This document shows positions 38,245-48,405 of a stretch of DNA of 64,000 nucleotides, piece after piece (the stretch's first letter is position 1; each line of letters begins with the position of its first letter). The notes under the pieces were generated by a model. It had not been told where the DNA came from, searched no databases, and saw only the letters and a program-made list of their open reading frames with translations. The position numbers were made by a program, and so were the translations under genes. The DNA comes from Pseudomonas azerbaijanoccidentalis (GTDB lineage Bacteria; Pseudomonadota; Gammaproteobacteria; Pseudomonadales; Pseudomonadaceae). Where the stretch lies: positions 372,001 through 436,000 of the forward strand of contig NZ_JAHSTU010000002.1 in assembly GCF_019145495.1 (NCBI RefSeq), written 5' to 3'.

Positions 38245-39159
38245 ATGATGACCCTGCGTCAAATCCGTCATTTCATCGCCGTGGCTGAAACCGGCTCGAT
38301 CTCTGCCGCTGCGCAAACCGCGTTCATTTCCCAATCGACCCTGACCCTGGCGATCCAGCAACTGGAAGAAGAGATCGGCGTCAGCCTGTTCAATCGCCAC
38401 GCCAAGGGCATGACCCTGACGCATCAGGGTCATCAGTTCCTGCGTCAGGCGCACTTGATTCTGGCCACAGTGGATAACGCCAAGCGCAGCCTGCAACAGA
38501 GCACCGATCAGGTGGCTGGGCAGTTGATTGTCGGAGTGACCAGCCTGGTCGCCGGTTATTACCTGGCGGATTTGCTCACCCGTTTCCAGCGCGCCTACCC
38601 CAACGTGGAAATTCGCGTGATGGAAGACGAGCGCCCGTACATCGAGCATTTGCTGGTCAGCGGCGAGATCGATGTCGGCGTTCTTATTCTCTCCAACCTC
38701 GAAGACCGCCACGCCTTGCAGACCGAAGTGCTGACCCACTCGCCCCATCGGCTATGGCTGCCGGCCCAGCATCCGCTGCTGGAACACGACAGCATCAACC
38801 TCGCCGACGTAACCCGCGAGCCGTTGATTCAACTGAATGTCGATGAAATGGACCGCAATGCCCAGCGCATGTGGGCGGCTGCGTCGTTGCAACCGCGCAT
38901 CACATTGCGCACGGCGTCGACCGAAGCGGTGCGAAGCCTGGTGGCGGCAGGCTTAGGTGTTTCGATTCAACCGGACATGACCTATCGCCCGTGGTCGCTG
39001 GAGGGCGACATCATTGAAGCACGACCGATTGCCGACCTGAGCCAGACCCTCGACGTCGGCCTGGCCTGGCGTCGTGGCACCGCACGCCCGGCGCTGGTCG
39101 ACCCGTTTTTGACCGTTGCGCGGGAACAACCCCATGGCGGTCGCAAGCCATCTATTTAA
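38245..39159 (+). CDS. LysR-family transcriptional regulator
   Basis: A 304-residue LysR-type regulator. The N-terminal winged helix-turn-helix is complete (LRQIRHFIAVAETGSISAAA, then LTLAIQQLEEEIGVSLFNRH), followed by the two-lobed effector-binding domain. The start at 38245 (or the next codon at 38248) gives the canonical N-terminus; the longer frame from 38149 does not. It lies 101 bases before the first aldehyde dehydrogenase gene on the same strand, so it may control the polyamine/GABA cluster; the effector cannot be told from sequence. It could equally regulate a distant target. Confidence 0.87.
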   Translation: MMTLRQIRHFIAVAETGSISAAAQTAFISQSTLTLAIQQLEEEIGVSLFNRHAKGMTLTHQGHQFLRQAHLILATVDNAKRSLQQSTDQVAGQLIVGVTSLVAGYYLADLLTRFQRAYPNVEIRVMEDERPYIEHLLVSGEIDVGVLILSNLEDRHALQTEVLTHSPHRLWLPAQHPLLEHDSINLADVTREPLIQLNVDEMDRNAQRMWAAASLQPRITLRTASTEAVRSLVAAGLGVSIQPDMTYRPWSLEGDIIEARPIADLSQTLDVGLAWRRGTARPALVDPFLTVAREQPHGGRKPSI

Positions 39160-39260
39160 TCGAACGCCACCTTCAGTATTTAGTATTTGTCGACCTCGGG
39201 GCCGAGCACTAGTCTTGCTGCATCTATATAAGACGGCCAGCCCCAGTCACAGGGAGCAAC

Positions 39261-40748
39261 ATGGCCACACAAGAAAAGAGAACCCGAAAAATGGCTGGCG
39301 CGCAGACCCCGTTGTTCACCGCATTGTTGATCGATGGTGAATTAGTCGCCGGGCAAGGCTGTGCCGAACCGATCATCAATCCGGCCACCGGCGAGGTCCT
39401 GACACAAATCGCCGAAGCCAGCACCGAGCAAGTCGAAGCCGCCATCCTCGCCGCCCACCGCGCCTTTGCCGGTTGGTCACGGACCACGCCTCAGCAGCGC
39501 TCGAACCTGCTGTTGGACATCGCCAACGCCATCGAAAAAAATGCCGACCTGCTCGCCCGCCTCGAAGCCCTGAACTGTGGCAAGCCGCTGCACCTGGCCC
39601 GCCAGGACGACCTGAGCGCCACGGTCGACGTGTTCCGTTTCTTCGCCGGTGCCGTGCGTTGCCAGACCGGCCAGCTCAGTGGCGAATACCTGCCGGGCTA
39701 CACCAGCATGGTCCGTCGCGATCCGATTGGCGTGGTCGCGTCGATCGCGCCGTGGAACCACCCGATCATGATGGCCGCGTGGAAAATCGCCCCGGCCCTG
39801 GCGGCCGGCAATACGCTGGTGTTCAAGCCTTCGGAACACACGCCGCTGTCGATCCTGGCTCTGGCCCCGGCGCTGGCCGAAATCCTGCCACGCGGCGTCA
39901 TCAACATTGTTTGCGGTGGTGGTGAAGGCGTCGGCAGCCATTTGGTCAGTCATCCTAAAGTGCGGATGGTGTCGCTGACCGGCGATATCGTCACCGGGCA
40001 GAAAATCCTTCAGGCTGCCGCCAAAACCCTCAAGCGCACCCACCTCGAACTCGGCGGCAAAGCCCCGGTGATCGTCTGCAACGATGCCGACATTCAAGCG
40101 GTCGTCGAAGGCGTGCGCACTTACGGTTACTACAACGCCGGGCAGGATTGCACCGCCGCGTGCCGGGTTTATGCACAGGCCGGAATTCACGACCGTCTGG
40201 TGGCCGAACTCGGCGCTGCCGTCAGCAGCCTGCGTTTCGCCGGCAAGCGTGATGCCGACAACGAAATCGGCCCACTGATCAGCACTCGCCAGCGTGACCG
40301 CGTGGCCAGTTTCGTCGAACGCGCATTGGGCCAACCGCACATCGAACGCGTGACCGGCGCGGCAGTGCATTCCGGTGCCGGGTTCTTTTACCAGCCGACG
40401 TTACTGGCCGGTTGCAAGCAGAGCGATGAAATCGTCCAGCGCGAAGTGTTCGGGCCGGTGGTCACCGTGACCCGCTTCGACGAACTGGAACAAGCGGTGG
40501 ATTGGGCCAACGATTCGGAATACGGCCTGGCCTCGTCGGTCTGGACCCAGAATCTCGACAAGGCGATGCAGGTCGCCGCGCGATTGCAGTATGGCTGCAC
40601 CTGGATCAACAGCCATTTCATGCTGGTCAGCGAAATGCCCCACGGCGGCTTGAAGCGCTCGGGTTACGGCAAAGACCTGTCCAGCGATTCGCTCCAGGAC
40701 TACAGCGTGGTGCGGCACATCATGGCGCGCCACGGGCAACATCTCTGA
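39261..40748 (+). CDS. Gamma-aminobutyraldehyde dehydrogenase-type ALDH (copy 1)
   Basis: A 495-residue NAD-dependent aldehyde dehydrogenase. The general-base Glu is in [13 protein letters not shown] and the nucleophilic Cys in [13 protein letters not shown]. The latter wording and the C-terminal end [19 protein letters not shown] match the gamma-aminobutyraldehyde dehydrogenase (PatD/YdcW) family that turns 4-aminobutanal, from putrescine, into GABA. AGGGAG stands before the ATG at 39261; an in-frame ATG at 39291 is possible. It is upstream of the polyamine-type importer and has a close paralogue at 45121, which shares both motifs. Confidence 0.85.
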   Translation: MATQEKRTRKMAGAQTPLFTALLIDGELVAGQGCAEPIINPATGEVLTQIAEASTEQVEAAILAAHRAFAGWSRTTPQQRSNLLLDIANAIEKNADLLARLEALNCGKPLHLARQDDLSATVDVFRFFAGAVRCQTGQLSGEYLPGYTSMVRRDPIGVVASIAPWNHPIMMAAWKIAPALAAGNTLVFKPSEHTPLSILALAPALAEILPRGVINIVCGGGEGVGSHLVSHPKVRMVSLTGDIVTGQKILQAAAKTLKRTHLELGGKAPVIVCNDADIQAVVEGVRTYGYYNAGQDCTAACRVYAQAGIHDRLVAELGAAVSSLRFAGKRDADNEIGPLISTRQRDRVASFVERALGQPHIERVTGAAVHSGAGFFYQPTLLAGCKQSDEIVQREVFGPVVTVTRFDELEQAVDWANDSEYGLASSVWTQNLDKAMQVAARLQYGCTWINSHFMLVSEMPHGGLKRSGYGKDLSSDSLQDYSVVRHIMARHGQHL

Positions 40749-40831
40749 CTACGCTAATAACAAGCCGCTAACGGCATGCTTCACCACGTTCACAACTGCC
40801 CCGACCATAATTTAAAGAAGAGGGAATCCCC

Positions 40832-41983
40832 ATGTTCGTGCACAAGACCGCACTGCTCAGTGCAATCACCACCGCGCTGCTGGCCAGTGCCAGTGTCCAG
40901 GCCGCCGAGCCGCTGAAGGCTGTCGGGGCGGGCGAAGGCCAATTGGATATCGTGGCGTGGCCGGGCTACATCGAACGTGGCGAAAGCGACAAGGCCTACG
41001 ACTGGGTGACCGGTTTCGAGAAAGAAACCGGCTGCAAGGTCAATGTGAAAACCGCCGCGACCTCCGACGAGATGGTCAGCCTGATGGCCAAGGGTGGTTA
41101 CGACCTGGTGACGGCGTCGGGTGATGCATCCCTGCGTTTGATCGGCGGCAAGCGTGTGCAGCCAATCAACACGGCGCTGATTCCGAACTGGAAAAACCTC
41201 GATCCGCGCCTGAAAGATGCGCCGTGGTACGTGGTCAACAACCAGACCTACGGCACCCCGTACCAGTGGGGACCGAACGTGCTGATGTACAACACCAACG
41301 TATTCAAGACTGCGCCTACTAGCTGGGGTGTGTTGTTCAACGCGGAAAACCTGCCGGACGGCAAACCGAACAAGGGCCGCGTGCAGGCCTATGACGGCCC
41401 TATCTATATCGCTGATGCGGCGCTGTACCTCAAATCGGCCAAACCGGAACTTGGCATCCAGAACCCTTACGAACTGACCGAAGCCCAGTACAAAGCTGTG
41501 CTTGATCTGCTGCGCGCCCAACAGCCTTTGATCCATCGCTACTGGCACGACACCACCGTGCAGATGAGTGACTTCAAGAACGAAGGCGTGGTCGCGTCCG
41601 GCGCCTGGCCGTATCAGGTCAACGGTCTGGTGAACGAGAAACAGCCGATCGCTTCGACTATCCCGAAAGAAGGCGCCACTGGCTGGGCCGATACCACCAT
41701 GTTGCACGCCGAGGCCAAGCACCCGAACTGTGCCTACAAATGGATGGACTGGTCGCTGCAACCGAAAGTCCAGGGTGACGTAGCCGCGTGGTTCGGATCG
41801 TTGCCAGCCGTGCCGGCGGCGTGCAAGGAGAGCGAACTGCTCGGCGCCGAAGGCTGCAAGACCAACGGCTTCGACCAGTTCGACAAGATCGCTTTCTGGA
41901 AAACCCCGCAGGCTGAAGGCGGCAAGTTCGTGCCGTACAGCCGCTGGACCCAGGATTACATCGCGATCATGGGTGGCAGGTAA
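40832..41983 (+). CDS. Polyamine-type ABC transporter substrate-binding protein (YdcS-like)
   Basis: A 383-residue periplasmic binding protein with a cleavable signal peptide (cut near SVQAAEPL). It belongs to the spermidine/putrescine-binding class (PotD/PotF/YdcS): GQLDIVAWPGYIERG at the start of the mature part, and PYQWGPNVLMYNTNVFK and SGAWPYQVNGL in the binding cleft. In E. coli the equivalent ydcSTUV lies with a gamma-aminobutyraldehyde dehydrogenase gene, the same pairing as here. AAGAAGAGGG precedes the ATG. A repeat hairpin separates it from the ATPase gene. Confidence 0.85.
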   Translation: MFVHKTALLSAITTALLASASVQAAEPLKAVGAGEGQLDIVAWPGYIERGESDKAYDWVTGFEKETGCKVNVKTAATSDEMVSLMAKGGYDLVTASGDASLRLIGGKRVQPINTALIPNWKNLDPRLKDAPWYVVNNQTYGTPYQWGPNVLMYNTNVFKTAPTSWGVLFNAENLPDGKPNKGRVQAYDGPIYIADAALYLKSAKPELGIQNPYELTEAQYKAVLDLLRAQQPLIHRYWHDTTVQMSDFKNEGVVASGAWPYQVNGLVNEKQPIASTIPKEGATGWADTTMLHAEAKHPNCAYKWMDWSLQPKVQGDVAAWFGSLPAVPAACKESELLGAEGCKTNGFDQFDKIAFWKTPQAEGGKFVPYSRWTQDYIAIMGGR

Positions 41984-41995
41984 GCCCTCTCAGAT

Positions 41996-42098
41996 AAAAA
42001 GATCGCAGCCTTCGGCAGCTCCTACGCCGATTGCGAGCACCGAAGATGCGGCGTCTTCTGCAAATCCTGTAGGAGCTGCCGCAGGCTGCGATCTTTTA
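41996..42098. repeat. GATCGCAGCC-family repeat pair, AAAAGATC arms outside
   Basis: AAAAAGATCGCAGCCTTCGG with CAGCTCCTAC, a 30-odd base spacer, and the inverted arm ending in GCTGCGATCTTTT. It is set between the binding-protein gene and the ATPase gene of the importer, where it could lower read-through or protect the upstream message. Confidence 0.85.
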
Positions 42099-42178
42099 AC
42101 AGACGATTCAGTTTCAGATTTTTCAGAAGTCCAGGCAGGGCCGCTGCGACGGCCCTCGCCTTTTTGGAGCACCGCATC

Positions 42179-43216
42179 ATGACGCTTGCAGTCCAGTTCA
42201 CTAACGTTTCCCGTCTATTCGGCGAAGTGAAAGCCGTAGACCGGGTTTCCATCGACATCCAGGACGGCGAGTTTTTCTCCATGCTGGGGCCTTCCGGCTC
42301 GGGCAAAACCACCTGTTTGCGCCTGATCGCCGGTTTCGAACAGCCGAGTGCAGGCTCCATCCGTATTCATGGCGAAGAGGCCGCAGGCCTGCCGCCGTAC
42401 CAGCGTGACGTGAACACCGTGTTCCAGGATTACGCGCTGTTCCCGCACATGAACGTTCGCGACAACATCGCCTACGGCTTGAAAGTCAAAGGTGTCGCCA
42501 AGGCCGAACGCCTCAAGCGCGCCGCAGAAGCGCTCGACATGGTCGCCCTCGGCGGCTACGGCGAGCGCAAGCCGGTGCAACTCTCCGGTGGTCAGCGCCA
42601 GCGGGTGGCCCTGGCCCGCGCGCTGGTCAACCGTCCTCGCGTACTGCTGCTCGACGAACCACTCGGCGCGCTGGATTTGAAACTGCGTGAGCAAATGCAG
42701 AGTGAATTGAAGAAGCTGCAACGCCAGCTCGGCATCACCTTCATCTTCGTCACCCATGACCAGACCGAAGCGTTGTCGATGTCCGACCGCGTGGCCGTGT
42801 TCAACAAGGGGCGCATCGAACAGGTCGACACCCCGCGCAACCTGTACATGAAACCGGCGACCACCTTCGTCGCTGAGTTCGTCGGTACATCCAACGTGAT
42901 TCGCGGTGACCTGGCCAAGCAGTTGAGCGGCAACCCGCAGCCGTTTTCGATTCGCCCGGAACACGTACGCTTCGCCGAAGGTCCGCTGGCCAGCCACGAG
43001 ATCGAAGTCAGCGGTCTGCTGCACGACATCCAGTATCAGGGCAGCGCCACCCGCTACGAACTAAAGCTGGAAAACGGCCAGACCCTGAACATCAGCCAGG
43101 CCAACAATCAGTGGATCGACAGCAGCGCGCAACACCAGACCGGACAGCGCCTGAGCGCACGCTGGGCACGCGAAGCGATGGTCCAGTTGCACGACACCGT
43201 TGCCGGTGGGGTGTGA
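42179..43216 (+). CDS. Polyamine-type ABC transporter ATPase (YdcT/PotA-like)
   Basis: A 345-residue ATPase of the importer. Walker A GPSGSGKTT (residues about 36-44), signature LSGGQRQRVALARAL, Walker B VLLLDEP and the H-loop FVTHDQTEALSMS are complete, and a C-terminal TOBE domain follows. The start at 42179 was chosen because GGAG is 9 bases ahead. The stop is one base before the first permease ATG, so both are in one operon. Confidence 0.9.
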   Translation: MTLAVQFTNVSRLFGEVKAVDRVSIDIQDGEFFSMLGPSGSGKTTCLRLIAGFEQPSAGSIRIHGEEAAGLPPYQRDVNTVFQDYALFPHMNVRDNIAYGLKVKGVAKAERLKRAAEALDMVALGGYGERKPVQLSGGQRQRVALARALVNRPRVLLLDEPLGALDLKLREQMQSELKKLQRQLGITFIFVTHDQTEALSMSDRVAVFNKGRIEQVDTPRNLYMKPATTFVAEFVGTSNVIRGDLAKQLSGNPQPFSIRPEHVRFAEGPLASHEIEVSGLLHDIQYQGSATRYELKLENGQTLNISQANNQWIDSSAQHQTGQRLSARWAREAMVQLHDTVAGGV

Positions 43217-43217
43217 C

Positions 43218-44165
43218 ATGAACACCTTGGCCATTTCTCAAACCTCATCGGGCGGTTCGCCGTTGCGCAGGTTTTCCAACCTGTTGTATCGCCGGCCGAA
43301 CCTGTACCTGTCGATGCTGCTGGTGCCGCCGCTGCTGTGGTTCGGCGCGATTTATCTGGGCTCACTGCTGATGTTGTTGTGGCAAGGTTTCTACACCTTC
43401 GACGACTTCACCATGACGGTCACCCCGGACCTGACCCTGGCCAACTTCGCCGCACTGTTCCAGCCATCTAACTTCGACATCATCCTGCGCACCCTGAGCA
43501 TGGCCATTGTCGTGTCGATCGCCAGCGCCATCGTCGCGTTCCCGATTGCCTACTACATGGCGCGCTACACCACCGGCAAGACCAAGGCGTTTTTCTACAT
43601 CGCGGTGATGATGCCGATGTGGGCCAGTTACATCGTCAAGGCCTACGCCTGGACGCTGCTGCTGGCCAAGGGCGGCGTGGCGCAGTGGTTCGTTCAGCAC
43701 TTGGGGCTGGAGCCGGTTTTGCAGTTTGTGCTGGGCATTCCGGGGGTCGGTGGTAGTACCTTGTCGACCTCGCACCTGGGGCGTTTCATGGTGTTCGTCT
43801 ACATCTGGCTGCCGTTCATGATCCTGCCGATCCAGGCCTCGCTGGAGCGCTTGCCGCCGTCGCTGCTGCAAGCTTCCGCCGACCTCGGTGCCAAGCCGCG
43901 CCAGACCTTCATGCAAGTGATTCTGCCGCTGTCGATTCCGGGGATTGCCGCCGGGTCGATCTTCACTTTCTCGCTTACCTTGGGCGACTTCATCGTGCCG
44001 CAACTCGTCGGCCCACCGGGTTACTTCGTCGGCAGCATGGTGTACGCCCAGCAAGGCGCCATCGGCAACATGCCAATGGCCGCCGCGTTCACGCTGGTGC
44101 CGATCGTGCTGATCGCCATCTACCTGTCCATCGTCAAACGACTGGGGGCCTTCGATGCACTCTGA
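43218..44165 (+). CDS. Polyamine-type ABC transporter permease 1 (YdcU/PotB-like)
   Basis: A 315-residue inner-membrane permease with six predicted helices. The conserved EAA-type loop, which contacts the ATPase, is seen as [26 protein letters not shown]. The ATG at 43218 begins one base after the ATPase stop; a longer frame from 43200 would overlap the ATPase and has no ribosome site. Its end overlaps the next permease by 11 bases. Confidence 0.9.
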   Translation: MNTLAISQTSSGGSPLRRFSNLLYRRPNLYLSMLLVPPLLWFGAIYLGSLLMLLWQGFYTFDDFTMTVTPDLTLANFAALFQPSNFDIILRTLSMAIVVSIASAIVAFPIAYYMARYTTGKTKAFFYIAVMMPMWASYIVKAYAWTLLLAKGGVAQWFVQHLGLEPVLQFVLGIPGVGGSTLSTSHLGRFMVFVYIWLPFMILPIQASLERLPPSLLQASADLGAKPRQTFMQVILPLSIPGIAAGSIFTFSLTLGDFIVPQLVGPPGYFVGSMVYAQQGAIGNMPMAAAFTLVPIVLIAIYLSIVKRLGAFDAL

Positions 44166-44964
44166 AAAGGCTTCACTGGGTCTGAAAATCGCAGCCTGGG
44201 GCGGGTTGGTGTTCCTGCATTTCCCGATCCTGATCATCTTCCTGTACGCCTTCAACACCGAAGACGCGGCGTTCAGCTTTCCGCCCAAGGGTTTCACCTT
44301 GAAGTGGATCGGCGTGGCGTTCTCGCGGCCGGACGTATTGGAAGCGATCAAGCTGTCGTTGCAGATCGCCTCGATTGCCACGCTGATCGCCATGGTGCTC
44401 GGCACGCTGGCGTCGGCGGCGTTGTATCGCCGGGACTTCTTCGGCAAGCAAGGCATCTCGCTGATGTTGATCCTGCCCATCGCGCTGCCGGGGATCATCA
44501 CCGGGATCGCGTTGCTGGCGACCTTCAAGACATTGGGCATCGAACCGGGGATGTTCACCATCATCGTCGGCCACGCGACCTTCTGTGTGGTGATCGTCTA
44601 CAACAACGTCATCGCCCGCTTGCGCCGCACCTCGCACAGCTTGATCGAGGCTTCGATGGACCTCGGCGCCGACGGCTGGCAGACGTTCCGCTACATCATC
44701 CTGCCGAATCTCGGTTCGGCGTTGCTGGCTGGCGGCATGTTGGCGTTCGCGCTGTCGTTCGATGAAATCATCGTCACCACCTTCACCGCCGGCCATGAAC
44801 GCACCTTGCCGCTGTGGCTGCTCAACCAGCTCAGCCGCCCACGGGATGTACCGGTGACCAACGTCGTGGCGATGCTGGTGATGATGGTGACCATGCTGCC
44901 GATTCTGGGTGCCTATTACCTGACGCGGGGTGGTGAGAGCGTGGCGGGTAGCGGCGGGAAATAA
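44155..44964 (+). CDS. Polyamine-type ABC transporter permease 2 (YdcV/PotC-like)
   Basis: A 269-residue permease with five to six membrane segments, partner of the gene before it. The ATPase-contact loop reads [21 protein letters not shown]. The N-terminal part [25 protein letters not shown] is a typical PotC/YdcV start. It overlaps the preceding permease by 11 bases, so it is made in step with it. It closes the importer operon; a repeat hairpin follows. Confidence 0.9.
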   Translation: MHSEKASLGLKIAAWGGLVFLHFPILIIFLYAFNTEDAAFSFPPKGFTLKWIGVAFSRPDVLEAIKLSLQIASIATLIAMVLGTLASAALYRRDFFGKQGISLMLILPIALPGIITGIALLATFKTLGIEPGMFTIIVGHATFCVVIVYNNVIARLRRTSHSLIEASMDLGADGWQTFRYIILPNLGSALLAGGMLAFALSFDEIIVTTFTAGHERTLPLWLLNQLSRPRDVPVTNVVAMLVMMVTMLPILGAYYLTRGGESVAGSGGK

Positions 44965-44980
44965 CTGACACCTCATTACC

Positions 44981-45070
44981 CCTGTAGGAGCTGCCGAAGG
45001 CTGCGATCTTTTGATTTTGTTTTTTTGAAGTTAAAGATCAAAAGATCGCAGCCTTCGGCAGCTCCTACAG
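44981..45070. repeat. GATCGCAGCC-family repeat pair, GTAGGAG arms outside
   Basis: CTGTAGGAGCTGCCGAAGGC and its exact inverse GCCTTCGGCAGCTCCTACAG with CGATCTTTTGAT / ATCAAAAGATCG inside. It lies between the permease gene and the second aldehyde dehydrogenase gene. Confidence 0.88.
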
Positions 45071-45120
45071 GGACCGGTTTCCACAGAGAAAAAAACAACA
45101 GTTCCAAGGGGACACATGCC

Positions 45121-46545
45121 ATGCAAACCCAACTCTTGATCAACGGCCAACTGCTCGACGGCGAAGGCCCCGCCCAACCCGTATTCAACCCGGCGCTGGG
45201 CCGCGTGCTGGTGGAAATCAACGAAGCCAGCGAAGCCCAGGTCGATGCTGCCGTACGCGCCGCCGATGCCGCGTTCGACGGCTGGTCGCAAACCCCGCCT
45301 AAAGATCGCTCGCTGTTGCTGCTCAAGCTCGCCGACGCCATCGAGGCTCACGGCGAAGAGCTGGCCAAACTCGAATCGGACAACTGCGGAAAACCCTACA
45401 GCGCCGCGCTGAACGACGAGATCCCGGCGATTGCCGACGTGTTCCGTTTCTTCGCCGGCGCCAGCCGTTGCATGAGCGGTTCGGCCGGTGGTGAATACCT
45501 GCCGGGCCACACCTCGATGATCCGCCGCGACCCGGTGGGCGTGATCGCTTCCATCGCACCGTGGAACTACCCGCTGATGATGGTCGCCTGGAAAATCGCC
45601 CCGGCCCTCGCCGCCGGCAACACGGTCGTGCTCAAACCGTCAGAACAAACCCCGTTGACGGCCCTGCGCCTGGCGCAGTTGGCGTCGGAGATTTTCCCGG
45701 CTGGCGTACTCAATTTGGTGTTCGGTCGTGGCCCTACGGTCGGCAGCCCATTGGTCACTCACCCGAAAGTGCGCATGGTGTCGCTGACCGGTTCGATCGC
45801 CACCGGTTCGAACATCATTTCCAGCACCGCCGACACCGTCAAACGCATGCACATGGAACTCGGCGGCAAGGCCCCGGTGATCATCTTCGACGACGCCGAT
45901 ATCGATGCCGCCGTCGAAGGCATCCGCACTTTCGGTTTCTACAACGCCGGGCAAGACTGCACCGCTGCCTGCCGCATCTACGCCCAGGAAGGTATCTACG
46001 ACAAGTTCGTCGAGAAGCTCGGCGCGGCGGTCAGCAGCATCAAGTACGGCTTGCAGGATGATCCGGCCACCGAGCTCGGCCCGCTGATCACCGCGCAACA
46101 CCGCGACCGCGTGGCCGGTTTCGTCGAGCGCGCCGTGGCGCAGCCGCACATTCGCCTGATCACGGGCGGTAAGGCGGTTGAAGGCAATGGTTTCTTCTTC
46201 GAACCCACGGTGCTGGCCGACGCACAACAGGACGACGAAATCGTCCGCCGCGAGGTGTTCGGGCCAGTGGTCTCGGTGACCAAGTTCACCGATGAAGCGC
46301 AGGTGCTGGGCTGGGCCAACGATTCGGACTACGGGCTCGCCTCTTCGGTGTGGACCGCCGACGTCGGCCGCGCCCATCGACTTTCGGCGCGCTTGCAATA
46401 CGGCTGCACCTGGGTGAACACGCACTTCATGCTCGTTAGCGAAATGCCTCACGGTGGTCAGAAATTGTCCGGGTATGGCAAGGACATGTCCATGTATGGG
46501 CTGGAGGATTACACCGTTGTGCGGCATGTGATGTTCAAGCATTAA
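45121..46545 (+). CDS. Gamma-aminobutyraldehyde dehydrogenase-type ALDH (copy 2)
   Basis: A 474-residue NAD-dependent aldehyde dehydrogenase and paralogue of the gene at 39261. The catalytic Glu lies in [14 protein letters not shown] and the Cys in [13 protein letters not shown]; the end [19 protein letters not shown] is again of the PatD/YdcW type. The ATG at 45121 follows AAGGGGACA; a longer frame reaches back into the repeat and is not credible. Of the two copies this one is nearer the length of E. coli PatD. Likely role: 4-aminobutanal to GABA during putrescine use; other amino-aldehydes are possible. Confidence 0.87.
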   Translation: MQTQLLINGQLLDGEGPAQPVFNPALGRVLVEINEASEAQVDAAVRAADAAFDGWSQTPPKDRSLLLLKLADAIEAHGEELAKLESDNCGKPYSAALNDEIPAIADVFRFFAGASRCMSGSAGGEYLPGHTSMIRRDPVGVIASIAPWNYPLMMVAWKIAPALAAGNTVVLKPSEQTPLTALRLAQLASEIFPAGVLNLVFGRGPTVGSPLVTHPKVRMVSLTGSIATGSNIISSTADTVKRMHMELGGKAPVIIFDDADIDAAVEGIRTFGFYNAGQDCTAACRIYAQEGIYDKFVEKLGAAVSSIKYGLQDDPATELGPLITAQHRDRVAGFVERAVAQPHIRLITGGKAVEGNGFFFEPTVLADAQQDDEIVRREVFGPVVSVTKFTDEAQVLGWANDSDYGLASSVWTADVGRAHRLSARLQYGCTWVNTHFMLVSEMPHGGQKLSGYGKDMSMYGLEDYTVVRHVMFKH

Positions 46546-46550
46546 CCGCA

Positions 46551-46628
46551 AAAAAGATCGCAGCCTGCGGCAGCTCCTACAAAGAGCGCCGTACTTCCTG
46601 TAGGAGCTGCCGCAGGCTGCGATCTTTT
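46551..46628. repeat. GATCGCAGCC-family repeat pair, AAAAGATC arms outside
   Basis: AAAAAGATCGCAGCCTGCGG with CAGCTCCTAC, 19 bases, then the exact inverted arm ending in GCTGCGATCTTTT. It follows the second aldehyde dehydrogenase gene by a few bases and has the shape of an intrinsic terminator. Confidence 0.88.
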
Positions 46629-46732
46629 CAGCAGACACACGGATGATGTCGGCGATACACACCAAGGATTCACCGCAACTCAAATAACAATAACCACCGA
46701 TCCTGGCGGCGCTGCCAAAGCCCCGCCACGGT

Positions 46733-46746
46733 TTCGGACATCCGAA
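46733..46746. promoter_or_regulatory. Perfect TTCGG-N4-CCGAA palindrome before the APC permease
   Basis: TTCGGACATCCGAA, extended by T and A on either side, ends 28 bases before the ATG of the permease. It is the same pattern as the AauR-type operators near 50983. Without a visible GG-N10-GC promoter nearby, the bound regulator is unknown. Confidence 0.5.
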
Positions 46747-46774
46747 ATCTGCCGATTTTCCGGAGCAAACACAC

Positions 46775-48259
46775 ATGAGTGCATCACCCGATCTCTCTGC
46801 AGCCGTTGCCGACAGCGACGCCGAGCAACTACGCAAACTGGGTTACACCTCCAACTTCAATCGCAGCATGAGCCTGTGGGAAAACTTCGCGCTGGGCTTC
46901 ACTTATCTGTCTCCGGTCGTAGGGGTTTATACCCTCTTCGGCCTGTGCCTCGCCGCTGGCGGCCCACCGATGTTCTGGGCTTATTTGCTGGTCGGTTGCG
47001 GTCAGTTGCTGGTGTGCCTGATCTTCGGTGAAGTGGTCTCGCAGTTCCCGATTTCTGGCGGCGTGTACCCATGGGCTCGCCGTTTGGTGGGCAAACGCTG
47101 GGCGTGGATGGTCGGCTGGATCTACTCCATCGCCCTGTGCGTGACCATCGCCGCCGTTGCGGTTGGCGCCGGTCCGTACCTGGCCGCCATGCTCGGTTTT
47201 GAACCGAGCAACAACACCAACATCGTCATCGCCCTGGTGCTGACGCTGTTCGCCACCCTGGTTAACCTCAGCGGCACCAAAGTGCTGGCGCGCATCGCCA
47301 TGTTCGGCTTCCTTTGCGAACTGGTCGGTGCCGTAATCGTTGGCGTTTACCTGCTGGTTTTCGAGCGTCATCAACCGATCAGCGTGTTGTTCAACACCTT
47401 CGACATCAGCGTCAACGGCTCGTACCTGCCGGCCTTCCTCACCGCATCGCTGGCAGGGATGTTCCTGTACTACGGTTTCGAGGCCTGCGGTGACGTAGCC
47501 GAAGAAACCCCGAACCCGAGCAAGCAAATTCCGATTGCCATGCGCATGACCATCTACATCGGCGGCATCGCGGCGATGTTCGCTTGTCTCGCGCTGATCC
47601 TCGCCGTGCCGGACATGCAAGCGGTGATCAATGGCACCGACAAGGACCCGGTCGGCACCATTCTCAACAATGCCTTCGGCCCGGTCGGCTCGAAAATGGT
47701 GATGGGCGTGGTGATGATTTCCTTCATCTCCTGCGTCATCAGCCTGCAAGCGGCGGCGAGTCGGCTGCTGTATTCCTACGCTCGCGACGAAATGGTCATC
47801 GGCAGCCGACTGCTGAAAAAGATTTCTCCTACAACTCAAGTCCCGGTTGCTGCCCTATTCGTCTCCGGCGTCCTGCCGGCGCTGATCATCATCCTCGGCT
47901 TCTTCCTGCAAGACGCCGTGGCCACCATCGTCAGCTTCGCCGCCATCGGCATCTACCTGGCCTTCCAGATGATCGTCCTCGCCGCACTCTACGCACGTCT
48001 CAAAGGCTGGAAACCGAGCGGCAAATTCACCCTTGGCGCCTGGGGCTGGCCCGTCAACCTCGGCGCGCTGGTCTACGGCGTCGGCGCCATCATCAACATG
48101 GCCTGGCCGCGTACACCGGATGCCGCGTGGTACATCAACTATGCCATGGTGCTGAGCACGGCCATCGTGATTGGCCTGGGGCTGCTTTATATGTGGATTG
48201 CCAAACCGTATGACCACGGTACGGCGCCTGCGGGGGATGCCTGGAAGGTTGGTCGGTAG
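46775..48259 (+). CDS. APC-family amino acid/amine permease
   Basis: A 494-residue membrane transporter of the amino acid-polyamine-organocation superfamily with 12 predicted helices. The first helix region WENFALGFTYLSPVVGVYTLF and the segment FGEVVSQFPISGGVYPWARRLVGKRWAWM are those of the GABA/choline-permease-like (BAT1/UctT) subgroup. Its place after the putrescine importer and the two aminobutyraldehyde dehydrogenases suggests uptake of GABA or a related amine, but that is inference from context. CCGGAG lies 12 bases before the ATG. A palindrome just upstream may be a regulator site. Confidence 0.83.
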   Translation: MSASPDLSAAVADSDAEQLRKLGYTSNFNRSMSLWENFALGFTYLSPVVGVYTLFGLCLAAGGPPMFWAYLLVGCGQLLVCLIFGEVVSQFPISGGVYPWARRLVGKRWAWMVGWIYSIALCVTIAAVAVGAGPYLAAMLGFEPSNNTNIVIALVLTLFATLVNLSGTKVLARIAMFGFLCELVGAVIVGVYLLVFERHQPISVLFNTFDISVNGSYLPAFLTASLAGMFLYYGFEACGDVAEETPNPSKQIPIAMRMTIYIGGIAAMFACLALILAVPDMQAVINGTDKDPVGTILNNAFGPVGSKMVMGVVMISFISCVISLQAAASRLLYSYARDEMVIGSRLLKKISPTTQVPVAALFVSGVLPALIIILGFFLQDAVATIVSFAAIGIYLAFQMIVLAALYARLKGWKPSGKFTLGAWGWPVNLGALVYGVGAIINMAWPRTPDAAWYINYAMVLSTAIVIGLGLLYMWIAKPYDHGTAPAGDAWKVGR

Positions 48260-48290
48260 GGTCTTGGAGCCCCACCCTTAGTCAGCGAAA

Positions 48291-48405
48291 TGTAGCAGCT
48301 GGCGCAGCCTGCGTTCCGCTGCGCAGCAGTCGTGACATCAGACCACGCGGTGTTTCAGTTAAATCTTGCACCCAGGTTTTACGACTGCTGCGCCGCCGAA
48401 CGCAG
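48291..48405. repeat. Long inverted repeat (third repeat family)
   Basis: Arms of 25 bases at 48309-48333 and 48381-48405 (beginning CTGCGTTCCGCTGCGCAGCA, ending in CGAACGCAG) match in 23 positions around a 47-base loop. Related hairpins are, from memory, frequent in fluorescent Pseudomonas. The right arm runs directly into the ParE-like frame. Confidence 0.75.

Noticed and set aside
39200..39218. Possible sigma-54 promoter before the first aldehyde dehydrogenase (GAGCACTAGTCTTGC)
   Set aside because: The -12 part fits, but the invariant GG of the -24 element reads AG, so it was not called.
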